Origin: an uncultured Burkholderiaceae bacterium
GTDB taxonomy: Bacteria; Pseudomonadota; Gammaproteobacteria; Burkholderiales; Burkholderiaceae
Assembly (NCBI GenBank): GCA_937871985.1
Contig: CALMPB010000300.1
Span: 1 to 14,876 of the forward strand
Reading direction: 5' to 3'
Length of the DNA: 14,876 nt
In this document: one piece after another, positions 6,929-14,876 of the stretch
How the letters are laid out: each line of letters opens with the position of its first letter
Numbering within the stretch: the stretch's first letter is position 1
Translations under genes and position numbers: made by a program
Notes under the pieces: model-generated
What the model was told of the DNA's origin: nothing
The model's input: the letters and a program-made list of their open reading frames with translations, nothing else
The model's database searches: none

Positions 6929-7891
6929 ATGAAAACAATCCACCACCTTCTGGCCGGCATCACGCTGGCCGCATCCTTCGCCGCATGCGCCCCCGCCACG
7001 GCGGCGGACACTTTGAAAATCGCCATGGGCCAGCGCGGCAACTGGGATACCGCCATCGCGCAGCTGGGCACCGAAGCCGGCATCTTCAAAAAGCACGGCA
7101 TCGTCCTGGATATGCTGTATACCCAGGGCAGCGGCGAAACCATGCAGGCCGTCATTTCGAACAGCGTCGATATCGGCTCGGCCACCGGCACCACCAGCGT
7201 CATGGCCGCATTCGTCAAGGGCGCGCCCATTCGCATCATCGGCTCGGAAGCGACCGGCGCGGCGGATTTCTGGTACGTGCGCTCGGACTCCCCGATAAAG
7301 ACCATCAAGGACGCCACCCCCGACACCACCATCGCCTACTCCACCCACGGCTCGTCGACCAATAGCGTGGCGCTTGGGTTCCTCAAGGCCTACAACTTGA
7401 AGTCCAAGCTCGTGGCAACAGGCAGCCCCTCGTCCACGTTCACGCAGGTGATGAGCGGCCAGGTCAATGTGGGCTGGTCGGCCCCGCCCTTTGGTTTTCA
7501 GGCCATGAAGGAAAACAAGATCCGCATCGTCGCCCGCGCCAACGACATCCAGGAAATCCACAACGAATCGATCCGGACCCTGGTCGCCAATGCCTCTGTG
7601 CTGGAGAAAAAGCGCGACGCGCTCGACCGCTTCATGGCGGCCTACCGGGAAACCATAGACTGGATGTACTCCAGCGACGACGCACTGGCCGCCTATGCCA
7701 AGTTCGCCAAGGTCGATATGGATACCGCCCGCAAGGTACGGGATGAATTCTTCCCCAAAAGCCTGGTCGATCCCGACAAAATCTCGGGCGTGGATCTCCT
7801 GATGGCCGACGGCATGGCCTTCAAGGTACTGAGCAAGCCGCTGACTCCTGAGCAGCTCAAGACCCTGATCCAGATCCCGCTGCGCAAATAA
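6929..7891 (+). CDS. ABC transporter substrate-binding protein, NMT1/THI5-like (320 aa)
   Basis: This is the periplasmic binding protein that captures the ligand and feeds the importer. The N-terminus MKTIHHLLAGITLAASFAAC is a signal sequence. Cleavage near Ala25/Ala26 (PATAADTLK) is likely; Cys20 in FAAC makes a weak lipobox, so lipidation is possible but doubtful. The mature part has the fold markers of the NitT/TauT binding family: GIFKKHGIVLDML, SVDIGSATGTTSVMAAFVKGAP, IAYSTHGSSTNSVALGFL, VNVGWSAPPFG. ATG 6929 was chosen for AGGAG at 6917-6921 and the signal peptide; the frame is open further upstream inside permease 2 but that part is out-of-frame shadow. The gene is last in the operon, 32 nt after permease 2. 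Family ligands include sulfonates, nitrate, pyrimidine precursors and aromatic acids; none can be chosen here. Confidence 0.92.
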   Translation: MKTIHHLLAGITLAASFAACAPATAADTLKIAMGQRGNWDTAIAQLGTEAGIFKKHGIVLDMLYTQGSGETMQAVISNSVDIGSATGTTSVMAAFVKGAPIRIIGSEATGAADFWYVRSDSPIKTIKDATPDTTIAYSTHGSSTNSVALGFLKAYNLKSKLVATGSPSSTFTQVMSGQVNVGWSAPPFGFQAMKENKIRIVARANDIQEIHNESIRTLVANASVLEKKRDALDRFMAAYRETIDWMYSSDDALAAYAKFAKVDMDTARKVRDEFFPKSLVDPDKISGVDLLMADGMAFKVLSKPLTPEQLKTLIQIPLRK

Positions 7892-7896
7892 CCGGC

Positions 7897-7918
7897 GCAA
7901 TATTGCCGGCCCGGCAAT
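7897..7918. repeat. Overlapping palindromes after the binding-protein gene
   Basis: GCAATATTGC (7897-7906) overlaps ATTGCCGGCCCGGCAAT (7902-7918), the latter with 8-nt arms around one base. The second could fold as a 7-bp stem with a 3-nt loop. It lies 5 nt after the stop of the importer operon and between convergent genes, so it may help end transcription, although no T-run follows. Confidence 0.5.
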
Positions 7919-7974
7919 CATGAAGCGAAAGCCATGGTTGCCGGCCGTGCCCGCACTTCGCTCGCGCAGCCGCG

Positions 7975-7988
7975 ATTGCCCGGGCAAT
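7975..7988. repeat. 14-nt perfect palindrome beside the wzz stop
   Basis: ATTGCCCGGGCAAT is fully self-complementary and lies 10 nt beyond the wzz stop codon (7998-8000). It shares its half-site with the palindrome at 7902-7918 and with the inverted repeat at 9251-9296 on the other side of wzz. Confidence 0.5.
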
Positions 7989-7997
7989 GGAATCGGG

Positions 7998-9125
7998 CTA
8001 GGCGGCGTGTTCCCTCAAAGCCGGCTGGACAAGCTCCAGCGCCCTGGATTTGCGCAGCACCGCCGCAACCAGCACCCAGCCGCAGCCCAGCATCCCCCCC
8101 GACAACAGGCCCAGTACGACGATAAGCGCTCTTTCAGGCCCTTGCCGGCCAAGAGGCAGGCTCGGCGGCAGCCGATAGCTGTAGCTGTACGATAGCCCCG
8201 CGGCCCGATAGTCGAGCAAAGGCTCCAGCAACTGCAGTTCCCGCTTGACTTCGTAATACCGCGGCGGAAATCGCAGGGGGGATTCCTCGGCCGTGCGAAG
8301 CTCGGCGGAAAGGTATTTTTCCCCCAGCACGGCCAAACGATTCATGCTGAGCAGTTCAACGACGGCGCTGTCGGGAATGTTCCGTCCGCCCACATAATCT
8401 TTCAGGCCGGCCCTGCGCGCCGTCGAAAGCGCCGCCTTCAGCTCTGCGACGTAGCTTTTACGCTCGCTTTCCTGCTTGAACTCAAGGCTGTCCAGCTCGG
8501 CTTGACGCCTCAGGACACTGGCCCGCAACCGATCGCCGAACTCGTCGCCGACAAGCGCCAAGGCCCGTTTGTTCACGAACTCGATGTAATCGCCCAAAAT
8601 ACTCTTGGCATCGGCCGCGGTATTCGCCATGAAAGACAGGCTGACATGCGGAGAAATATCGCTTCCATCGGGCGTCTTGACGCGCAGGCCGTCAACCACA
8701 TGCTGCAGCACCTGGCCCGCGTCGGCGGCGTCCATGCCCCGGATCAGGTTTTTATAGTACGCACTGCCCTCGATGAACTCTTGTTTGACGCCTTCGGTGA
8801 CGCTGAGCGCAATGAAATCATTGAACAGCTTGCTGGCAAGCGCGGATACGTTGACCACCCCCTCGCCCGTAACCCGGGCAAACGCCCGGTGCCGCTCCAG
8901 GCAAGCCTTGAAATGCTCGACCCTGGGCGCTGCGACATACGCGACCGAGACCCATACTTCAGTTGCCGTGAATGCATAGATGAATGCTACCGATGCCCCC
9001 AGCAGCGTAGCCGCCGCTATCGCCAGCTTCCCGCGCCGGATGACGCGGAACAGCTCGACCAGGCTGACTTTGCCATCGCCACGCAACGGCGAACGCCGCG
9101 CAACCGCCTCGTTTGTATCGTTCAC
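7998..9125 (-). CDS. Wzz/FepE-type polysaccharide chain-length determinant (375 aa)
   Basis: This inner-membrane polysaccharide co-polymerase sets the length of O-antigen or related chains made by a Wzy polymerase. The topology is typical: a cytoplasmic N-terminus with the Wzz-domain start (VSLVELFRVIRRGK, 20-33), TM1 at about 34-54, a large periplasmic domain with a charged helical region (about 196-237), and a Pro/Gly motif (LPPSLPLGRQGPERALI, 319-335) leading into TM2 (about 333-356), then a short basic tail. Start is GTG 9125 with AGGA at 9135-9132 on this strand, spacing 6. No glycosyltransferase, wzx or wzy gene is nearby, so it is an orphan here. It is divergent from the regulator at 9390 and convergent with the importer operon. 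The exact polymer is unknown. Confidence 0.85.
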   Translation of the reverse strand: MNDTNEAVARRSPLRGDGKVSLVELFRVIRRGKLAIAAATLLGASVAFIYAFTATEVWVSVAYVAAPRVEHFKACLERHRAFARVTGEGVVNVSALASKLFNDFIALSVTEGVKQEFIEGSAYYKNLIRGMDAADAGQVLQHVVDGLRVKTPDGSDISPHVSLSFMANTAADAKSILGDYIEFVNKRALALVGDEFGDRLRASVLRRQAELDSLEFKQESERKSYVAELKAALSTARRAGLKDYVGGRNIPDSAVVELLSMNRLAVLGEKYLSAELRTAEESPLRFPPRYYEVKRELQLLEPLLDYRAAGLSYSYSYRLPPSLPLGRQGPERALIVVLGLLSGGMLGCGWVLVAAVLRKSRALELVQPALREHAA

Positions 9126-9171
9126 ATGTCATCCTGTATTTACGCCTCAATCCACCATAGCCCGGATTCGA

Positions 9172-9190
9172 GCCGGCGTTGGCCGCCGGC
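9172..9190 (-). promoter_or_regulatory. GC-rich hairpin upstream of wzz
   Basis: There is a perfect 7-bp inverted repeat, GCCGGCG (9172-9178) with CGCCGGC (9184-9190), and a 5-nt loop, 46 nt upstream of the wzz start. It would lie in the wzz mRNA leader if transcription begins near the A/T-rich region at 9300-9360. Confidence 0.45.
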
Positions 9191-9250
9191 CTCTTCAACG
9201 TCAGACGCCGTGCAAACGACGCCGCAACCTCCTGACGAAAGCACGCACCC

Positions 9251-9296
9251 GCCGGGCAAAAAAGAGGTTTTGCGCCGGCGCCGGTGTTTGCCCGGC
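9251..9296. repeat. 10-bp inverted repeat between wzz and the regulator
   Basis: GCCGGGCAAA (9251-9260) is the exact reverse complement of TTTGCCCGGC (9287-9296). The 26-nt loop contains its own palindrome, CCGGCGCCGG (9275-9284). It could be a large leader hairpin for wzz or a paired protein-binding site for the adjacent regulator. Confidence 0.6.
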
Positions 9297-9297
9297 C

Positions 9298-9378
9298 AAC
9301 TGAAAAATATCTTAAATAAAGAACTTATCGGTATATTACAACAACCAGATAGTTTTCAATTGACAGCGCGCTTATAGC
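9298..9378. promoter_or_regulatory. A/T-rich divergent promoter region of wzz and the regulator
   Basis: This is a markedly A/T-rich patch in GC-rich surroundings. On the minus strand, TTGAAA (9359-9354) and TATACC (9335-9330) with an 18-nt spacer could serve wzz. On the plus strand, TATAGC (9373-9378) is a -10-like hexamer only 11 nt before the regulator ATG. TTGACA at 9360-9365 has a consensus -35 look but no -10 at the right distance. TCAATTGA (9356-9363) is a small palindrome that could be an operator. Confidence 0.45.
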
Positions 9379-9389
9379 AAACTTCGTCC

Positions 9390-9821
9390 ATGCCGAATCT
9401 GGACGAAAAACAAGCTTTTGCCATCCGCCTGAAACAGGCGCTCAAGCGTAGCCACAAGAAAGTGGAAACGGCGGCGGAGCTTGCGTTGCAATTCAATCTG
9501 CGCCATTCCGGAGAATCCGTCACGGCGCAAGCCGCCCAGAAATGGCTGACGGGAAAAAGCCGTCCCACCATGGACAAAATAGAAACGCTGGCGGGTTGGC
9601 TGAACGTATCGGCCCAATGGCTGCGCTACGGCATCGGCGAAAAAACCCAGGCGCCTCCCCTGGCGCTTCGCTCGCGCGAACCGGAACTAAGCCTCCCAGC
9701 CCTGACCCAGGAGGAAATCGCGCTGATGCTGCGCATCCGCAGCCTGCCCGAGCACCGCCGGTATCTGGTGACCGAAATCGTCGAGCAGTTCGCCCTGGAG
9801 CAGGAGATCTGGCCGCGCTAG
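9390..9821 (+). CDS. Cro/CI-type helix-turn-helix transcriptional regulator (143 aa)
   Basis: This is a small DNA-binding protein of the XRE/phage-repressor kind. Residues about 8-80 form the helix-turn-helix domain: RLKQALKRSHKK, then AAELALQFN, VTAQAAQKWLTGKSRPT (recognition-helix region) and MDKIETLAGWLNVSAQWLRYG. A Pro-rich linker (about 85-102) leads to a C-terminal helical part (LTQEEIALMLRIRSLPEHRRYLV, then TEIVEQFALEQEIW) that may dimerise. There is no peptidase S24 domain, so no LexA-like self-cleavage is expected. No Shine-Dalgarno precedes the ATG. Position opposite wzz suggests it may control wzz or itself, which is inference. Confidence 0.82.
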   Translation: MPNLDEKQAFAIRLKQALKRSHKKVETAAELALQFNLRHSGESVTAQAAQKWLTGKSRPTMDKIETLAGWLNVSAQWLRYGIGEKTQAPPLALRSREPELSLPALTQEEIALMLRIRSLPEHRRYLVTEIVEQFALEQEIWPR

Positions 9822-9857
9822 CGTCTTCATGATGTGCATTGCGCGCCACAAAACGCA

Positions 9858-9897
9858 AACAAATGTAAATGACCGGCCCAAGCCCCGTTCATTTGTT
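9858..9897. repeat. Inverted repeat AACAAATG / CATTTGTT
   Basis: There are 8-nt perfect arms at 9858-9865 and 9890-9897 with a 24-nt spacer, in the intergenic region between the regulator and the small exported protein. It could be a regulatory site or a chance match. Confidence 0.3.
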
Positions 9898-9951
9898 GCT
9901 TTTGGATGCTTTTGCGAGGGGTGGGTTTACGTTTACCGCTGGAATCTCGGA

Positions 9952-9966
9952 GACAATGGCATTGTC
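9952..9966. promoter_or_regulatory. Operator-like palindrome upstream of the small exported protein
   Basis: GACAAT-GGC-ATTGTC has perfect 6-nt arms around three bases and ends 25 nt before the ATG at 9992. Size and symmetry suit a dimeric repressor; the 143-aa regulator just upstream is a candidate, by proximity only. Confidence 0.35.
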
Positions 9967-9991
9967 AGTTTTCATTCAAACAGGTGTAAAC

Positions 9992-10306
9992 ATGAAACGT
10001 CTACTTATTGCAGGGGCTGCCGCCTTGGCGCTACTTGGATCGAGCGCCGCGATGGCCCGTGTCGACGTCGGCATTTCTATCGGCGTGCCAGGCGTTGTCA
10101 TTGGCGGCCCCGGGTATTATGTTCCGCCGCCGCCCGTCTATGTGGCGCCGCCGCCGGTGGTGTATGCCCCCGCGCCTGTCGTGGTCGTGCCCCGTCACCG
10201 CTACTACACGCCTGTGCCCGTCTATGGCCCTCGCTACTACCGCGAAGGCTTCCGCGAATATCGTGGTCCTCGCCGCGACTGGCGACGCGACCCTCACCAT
10301 CGTTGA
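9992..10306 (+). CDS. Small exported Pro/Tyr-rich protein, unknown function (104 aa)
   Basis: A clear signal peptide, MKRLLIAGAAALALLGSSAAMA, has a likely cut after AMA (residue 22). The mature protein starts with a Val/Ile/Gly stretch (RVDVGISIGVPGVVIGGPGYY), then Pro/Val/Tyr-rich blocks (VPPPPVYVAPPPVV, APAPVVVVP, 44-67), then a Tyr/Arg-rich basic tail rich in RYY and RR. No enzyme motif is seen. Similar short exported proteins with PPPPVY tracts are common in Burkholderiales and have no assigned role; a periplasmic or envelope location is likely. Start ATG 9992 follows AGGTG (9982-9986) at 5 nt. It is a single-gene unit with its own terminator. Confidence 0.8.
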   Translation: MKRLLIAGAAALALLGSSAAMARVDVGISIGVPGVVIGGPGYYVPPPPVYVAPPPVVYAPAPVVVVPRHRYYTPVPVYGPRYYREGFREYRGPRRDWRRDPHHR

Positions 10307-10339
10307 CCGACCCAATCTCCTTGGGATGAGCAGCAACTT

Positions 10340-10366
10340 AAAGGCCGTTTTCACGGCCTTTTTTTT
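10340..10366 (+). terminator. Intrinsic terminator of the small exported protein gene
   Basis: Stem AAGGCCGT (10341-10348) pairs with ACGGCCTT (10353-10360), loop TTTC, followed by six more T (10361-10366). On the other strand the same stem is followed by TTTAAGTT, so it may also slow transcripts arriving from serS. Confidence 0.9.
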
Positions 10367-10414
10367 ACCGCCCCGGGCGGCTTCGCCTTGGAGGGGCGGA
10401 TAGGCAAAGGGGGA

Positions 10415-11899
<1,485 letters not shown>

Positions 11900-13234
11900 T
11901 CAGGATTTGCTTTGCTTGTCCAGATCGCGAAGAAAAGCCAGTTTGTCCGCGATTTTACCTTCCAGCCCGCGATCTGTCGGACGGTAGAACCTGGCGCGCA
12001 AGCCATCGGGGAAATAGTTTTCCCCCGCGGCATAGCCGTGGGGCTCGTCATGCGCATACCGGTACGCCTTGCCATGTCCCAATTCTTTCATGAGCTTGGT
12101 CGGTGCGTTGCGCAGATGCATGGGCACGGGTGCGCTGCCATGCTCCTGTACATACGACTTGGCCGCCTTGTAGGCGTTGTAGACGGCATTGGATTTGGCG
12201 GCGCATGCCAGGTATACCACCGCTTGCGCCAAGGCCAGCTCGCCTTCGGGCGAACCGAGGCGCTCGTAGATGTCGGCGCCGTTCAACGCCAGCTCGGTGG
12301 CGCGCGGGTCGGCCAGGCCGATATCTTCGACCGCCATGCGCACGATGCGGCGCGACAGGTAGCGGGGATCGACGCCACCGTCCAGCATGCGCGCGAACCA
12401 GTACAGCGAGGCATCCGGATCCGAGCCGCGCACCGCTTTGTGCAGGGCGCTGATCTGATCGTAGAAGGCGTCGCCGCCCTTGTCGAAACGCCGCAGGTTT
12501 TGCGACAGGGAGGTTTCCAGCCATTCGGAATCGATGAGCTCGCGCTGCGCATTGCGGGCCGATTCAGCCACCACTTCCACCGCGTTGATCAGGCGGCGCG
12601 CATCGCCGTCGGCCCAGGCCGCCAACTGCGCCTGCGCATCGGCGTCGAAGCTCAAGGGCGCGGCATCGGGCGTGGCATTGAGTATGAGCATCGCCCGGCC
12701 AATAAGGGCCAGCAGGTCTTCTTGCGCGATGGATTCCAGCACGTACACGCGGGCGCGCGACAGCAGGGCCGAATTGACTTCGAACGAAGGATTCTCGGTG
12801 GTCGCTCCGATGAAGGTGAACAGCCCGCTTTCCACATAAGGCAGAAAGGCATCCTGCTGCGCCTTGTTGAAGCGGTGCACCTCGTCGACGAACAGAATGG
12901 TGCGGCGGCCCTGACCTTGCGCCACCTGGGCGGCGGCGACCGCATCGCGAATGTCCTTCACGCCCCCCAGCACCGCCGAAATGGCCAGGAACTGCGCGTC
13001 GAACCCATCGGCCATCAGGCGCGCCAGCGTGGTCTTTCCCACGCCCGGCGGCCCCCAGAAGATCATGGAGTGCGGGCGCCCCGAATCGAAAGCCACACGC
13101 AGCGGCTTGCCGGGCCCCAGCAAATGAGCCTGGCCAACCACTTCATCCAGGGTCCTGGGGCGCAGACGCTCCGCCAACGGAGTATGGGCCAGCGTGGCGG
13201 CGGAATTGGCGAAGAGATCCTGGGACTTCTGCAC
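11900..13234 (-). CDS. rarA: Replication-associated recombination protein A, AAA+ ATPase (444 aa)
   Basis: This clamp-loader-like AAA+ ATPase (MgsA/WRNIP1 family) acts at stalled replication forks. Motifs: box VII-type start PLAERLRPRTLDEVVGQ (19-35), Walker A GPPGVGKTT (61-69), Walker B ILFVDEVHRFN (113-123), sensor 1 GATTENPS (143-150), Arg160 in LLSR as likely Arg finger, and the C-terminal oligomerisation part with AYRYAHDEPHGY and a RFYRPTDRGLEGKI-type end. GTG 13234 is the start, 6 nt after the lolA stop; the N-terminus MQKSQDLFA resembles the short leading segment of the family. It is tightly coupled to lolA and part of the ftsK-lolA-rarA(-serS) cluster, an order common in Burkholderiales. 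Confidence 0.97.
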   Translation of the reverse strand: MQKSQDLFANSAATLAHTPLAERLRPRTLDEVVGQAHLLGPGKPLRVAFDSGRPHSMIFWGPPGVGKTTLARLMADGFDAQFLAISAVLGGVKDIRDAVAAAQVAQGQGRRTILFVDEVHRFNKAQQDAFLPYVESGLFTFIGATTENPSFEVNSALLSRARVYVLESIAQEDLLALIGRAMLILNATPDAAPLSFDADAQAQLAAWADGDARRLINAVEVVAESARNAQRELIDSEWLETSLSQNLRRFDKGGDAFYDQISALHKAVRGSDPDASLYWFARMLDGGVDPRYLSRRIVRMAVEDIGLADPRATELALNGADIYERLGSPEGELALAQAVVYLACAAKSNAVYNAYKAAKSYVQEHGSAPVPMHLRNAPTKLMKELGHGKAYRYAHDEPHGYAAGENYFPDGLRARFYRPTDRGLEGKIADKLAFLRDLDKQSKS

Positions 13235-13240
13235 AATGGC

Positions 13241-13864
13241 CTATTTCATCTTGACGACGTCCACCCCTTTGGGCGGCACGAACTTGAATTCACCGGCTGG
13301 CAAAGGCGGGTTGGCCTTGATGCCGTCCAGGTCGATGCGGGTGGTCTGACCGAAGGAATCGAGCAGCACGAGGCGGGCGGGCAAATCGTTGCGAAAGCCG
13401 ATGTCCACATAGGAAAAACCGGCATCGGCGCTGCGCGGCTTGGCGCGCAGCCACTGCAAGCCGTCGTTGTCGGGCAAGGCGCTGACATTGAAGGAGTCTT
13501 CCAGCGCCCCCGAGCCGAACAGAACCGCGGCGGGCGAGGAACCTATGGACTTGTCGACGGGCCGCTCCGTGACCTGGGCCAGGTCGGGATCGTATTGATA
13601 CACGGTAGCGCCGTCCGACACCACGAGCTGCTCGTAGGGCTTCTTGACCGCCCACTTGAACTTGCCCGGGCGCTGGAATGAAAACTGCCCCGACTGGGCC
13701 GGCTTGCCCCGGCCGTCGCGAACCATGGTCTGCTGGGTGAAGCTGCCGGTTGCCGACGAAACCTTGGCGATGAACTGGTGCAACTGCGCCGGCGCATCGG
13801 CCGACCACGCAACGACGGGGCTGGCCGCCAGCAAGGCGGCGGCCGCATAATGCTTAATCCACAC
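13241..13864 (-). CDS. lolA: Outer-membrane lipoprotein carrier protein LolA (207 aa)
   Basis: This periplasmic chaperone carries lipoproteins from the LolCDE complex to the outer-membrane receptor LolB. With the GTG at 13864 the protein begins with a signal peptide ([22 protein letters not shown]). The mature part shows the LolA pattern: [18 protein letters not shown], then [43 protein letters not shown] and [13 protein letters not shown] at the end. The open frame extends further upstream, but that adds a Trp/Arg/Cys segment before the signal peptide and would overlap ftsK by over 100 nt; the GTG start overlaps it by only 11 nt and has GGAG about 9 nt upstream. Mature length of about 185 aa fits the family. 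Confidence 0.95.
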   Translation of the reverse strand: MWIKHYAAAALLAASPVVAWSADAPAQLHQFIAKVSSATGSFTQQTMVRDGRGKPAQSGQFSFQRPGKFKWAVKKPYEQLVVSDGATVYQYDPDLAQVTERPVDKSIGSSPAAVLFGSGALEDSFNVSALPDNDGLQWLRAKPRSADAGFSYVDIGFRNDLPARLVLLDSFGQTTRIDLDGIKANPPLPAGEFKFVPPKGVDVVKMK

Positions 13865-14876
13865 TGGAAGATTCTCCGGCTGGAACGAGGATTTCACGAT
13901 TGCCATTGGATTGCATGGCCGACACCAGGCCGGCCTGCTCCATTTGCTCGAGCAGCCGCGCCGCACGGTTGTAGCCGATGCGCAAATGGCGCTGCACCGA
14001 TGAAATGGAGGCCCGGCGATTTTTCAGGATGACTTCGACGGCCTGGTCGTATAAAGGGTCGGACTCGGCATCGGTGAAACCGGTCACGCTGCCCACGCCA
14101 TCGCCGGTTTCGCCTTCCAGCGCGCCTTCGAGCAGTCCTTCCACGTAATTGGGCTCGCCCTGCTCTTTCAGGCATTCGACCACGCGATGGACTTCGTCGT
14201 CGCTGACGAAAGCGCCATGCACCCGCACCGGCAGGCCGGTGCCCGGGGGCATGTACAGCATATCGCCCTGCCCCAGCAGGGTTTCAGCCCCCATTTGATC
14301 CAGGATGGTACGCGAGTCGATCTTGGACGACACCTGGAAAGCGATGCGGGTGGGAATGTTGGCCTTGATCAGCCCGGTGATGACATCGACGCTGGGACGC
14401 TGCGTGGCCAGGATGAGGTGTATGCCCGCGGCCCGCGCCTTTTGCGCGAGACGGGCGATGAGCTCTTCGATTTTCTTGCCTACCACCATCATCAGGTCGG
14501 CAAGCTCGTCGATGACCACGACGATGGTGGGCAGCGTGGACAGCGGCTCGGGCGCGTCGGGTGTGAGCGAGAACGGATTGGGGATGGGTTCTTCGCGCTT
14601 GATGGCCTCGCGTATCTTGGTGTTGTAGCCCGCCAGGTTGCGCACCCCCATCTTGCTCATCAGGCGATAGCGTTTTTCCATTTCGCCCACGCACCAGTTG
14701 AGTGCGTTGGCCGCATGCCGCATGTCGGTGACCACCGGGGCCAGCAGATGCGGGATGCCTTCGTAGATGCTCATTTCGAGCATCTTGGGGTCGATGAGGA
14801 TGAGGCGGGTTTGCGAGGCATCGGCCTTGTACAGCAAGGACAGGATCATGGCGTTGATGCCGACCGATTTGCCCGA
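13854..14876 (-). CDS. ftsK: DNA translocase FtsK, C-terminal motor part (partial)
   Basis: This divisome-linked DNA pump moves and aligns chromosome dimers at the septum and activates XerCD at dif. The window edge cuts through Walker A: the frame begins [18 protein letters not shown]. Walker B is [14 protein letters not shown] (about 14535-14494), followed by [22 protein letters not shown], typical of the RecA-like motor. The last ~65 residues form the gamma winged-helix domain ([19 protein letters not shown], then [22 protein letters not shown]), which reads the KOPS orientation sequences. The membrane domain and linker are outside the window, so it cannot be said whether this is the main or a second FtsK copy. 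The stop overlaps the lolA start by 11 nt. Confidence 0.97.
   Translation of the reverse strand, partial: SGKSVGINAMILSLLYKADASQTRLILIDPKMLEMSIYEGIPHLLAPVVTDMRHAANALNWCVGEMEKRYRLMSKMGVRNLAGYNTKIREAIKREEPIPNPFSLTPDAPEPLSTLPTIVVVIDELADLMMVVGKKIEELIARLAQKARAAGIHLILATQRPSVDVITGLIKANIPTRIAFQVSSKIDSRTILDQMGAETLLGQGDMLYMPPGTGLPVRVHGAFVSDDEVHRVVECLKEQGEPNYVEGLLEGALEGETGDGVGSVTGFTDAESDPLYDQAVEVILKNRRASISSVQRHLRIGYNRAARLLEQMEQAGLVSAMQSNGNREILVPAGESSSVD

Noticed and set aside
6779..7987. Minus-strand open frame of 402 codons opposite the binding-protein gene
   Set aside because: Antisense to a gene with signal peptide, ribosome binding site and family motifs; its own translation is a low-complexity His/Gly/Ala/Arg mixture.
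10368..10399. Hairpin CCGCCCC / GGGGCGG just past the serS stop as a serS terminator
   Set aside because: On the serS strand it is followed by an A-run rather than a T-run, so it does not fit an intrinsic terminator.

Overview
The window looks like chromosome of a GC-rich betaproteobacterium of the order Burkholderiales, most likely Alcaligenaceae (Bordetella/Achromobacter-like). This is inferred from the ftsK-lolA-rarA-serS gene order, the high-GC codon use, the glycine-rich autotransporter and the NitT/TauT-type transporter. No rRNA or tRNA gene is present to fix the taxon, so the genus is a guess.

Layout from left to right. (1) Positions 1-1895 hold the 3' part of a type V autotransporter on the plus strand: glycine-rich beta-helix passenger, pore helix and C-terminal barrel. 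(2) Positions 2100-3939 hold a two-gene operon for an encapsulin nanocompartment: a DyP-type heme peroxidase with a C-terminal cargo-loading peptide, then the Family 1 encapsulin shell protein. The genes overlap by 8 nt, and a strong hairpin follows at 3982-4019. (3) Positions 3940-4502 form a long non-coding or leader region with a possible 37-codon leader ORF and a C-rich, G-poor stretch. (4) Positions 4503-7891 hold a complete NitT/TauT-type ABC importer, ordered ATPase, permease, permease, periplasmic binding protein. (5) Position 9125 down to 7998 is a lone Wzz-like chain-length determinant on the minus strand, flanked by inverted repeats. It is divergent from a 143-aa Cro/CI-type regulator (9390-9821), which is followed by a small exported proline/tyrosine-rich protein (9992-10306) with a clear intrinsic terminator. 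(6) From 14876 down to 10415 lies a housekeeping block on the minus strand: ftsK (partial), lolA, rarA and serS.

The most notable system is the encapsulated peroxidase. The DyP carries the known catalytic residues plus a flexible Pro/Ser linker ending in GSLNIGSLKG, the type of tail that docks cargo inside encapsulin shells. The Shine-Dalgarno sequence of the shell gene is written inside the codons of that docking tag, so docking signal and shell translation share the same bases. This is a known class of system (DyP cargo in a Family 1 encapsulin), not a new one, but the nested arrangement deserves a look.

The less explained parts are the leader upstream of the ABC importer, the structured wzz leader and the repeats around wzz, and the possibly leaderless regulator. 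No CRISPR array, insertion sequence, prophage, tRNA or rRNA is seen.
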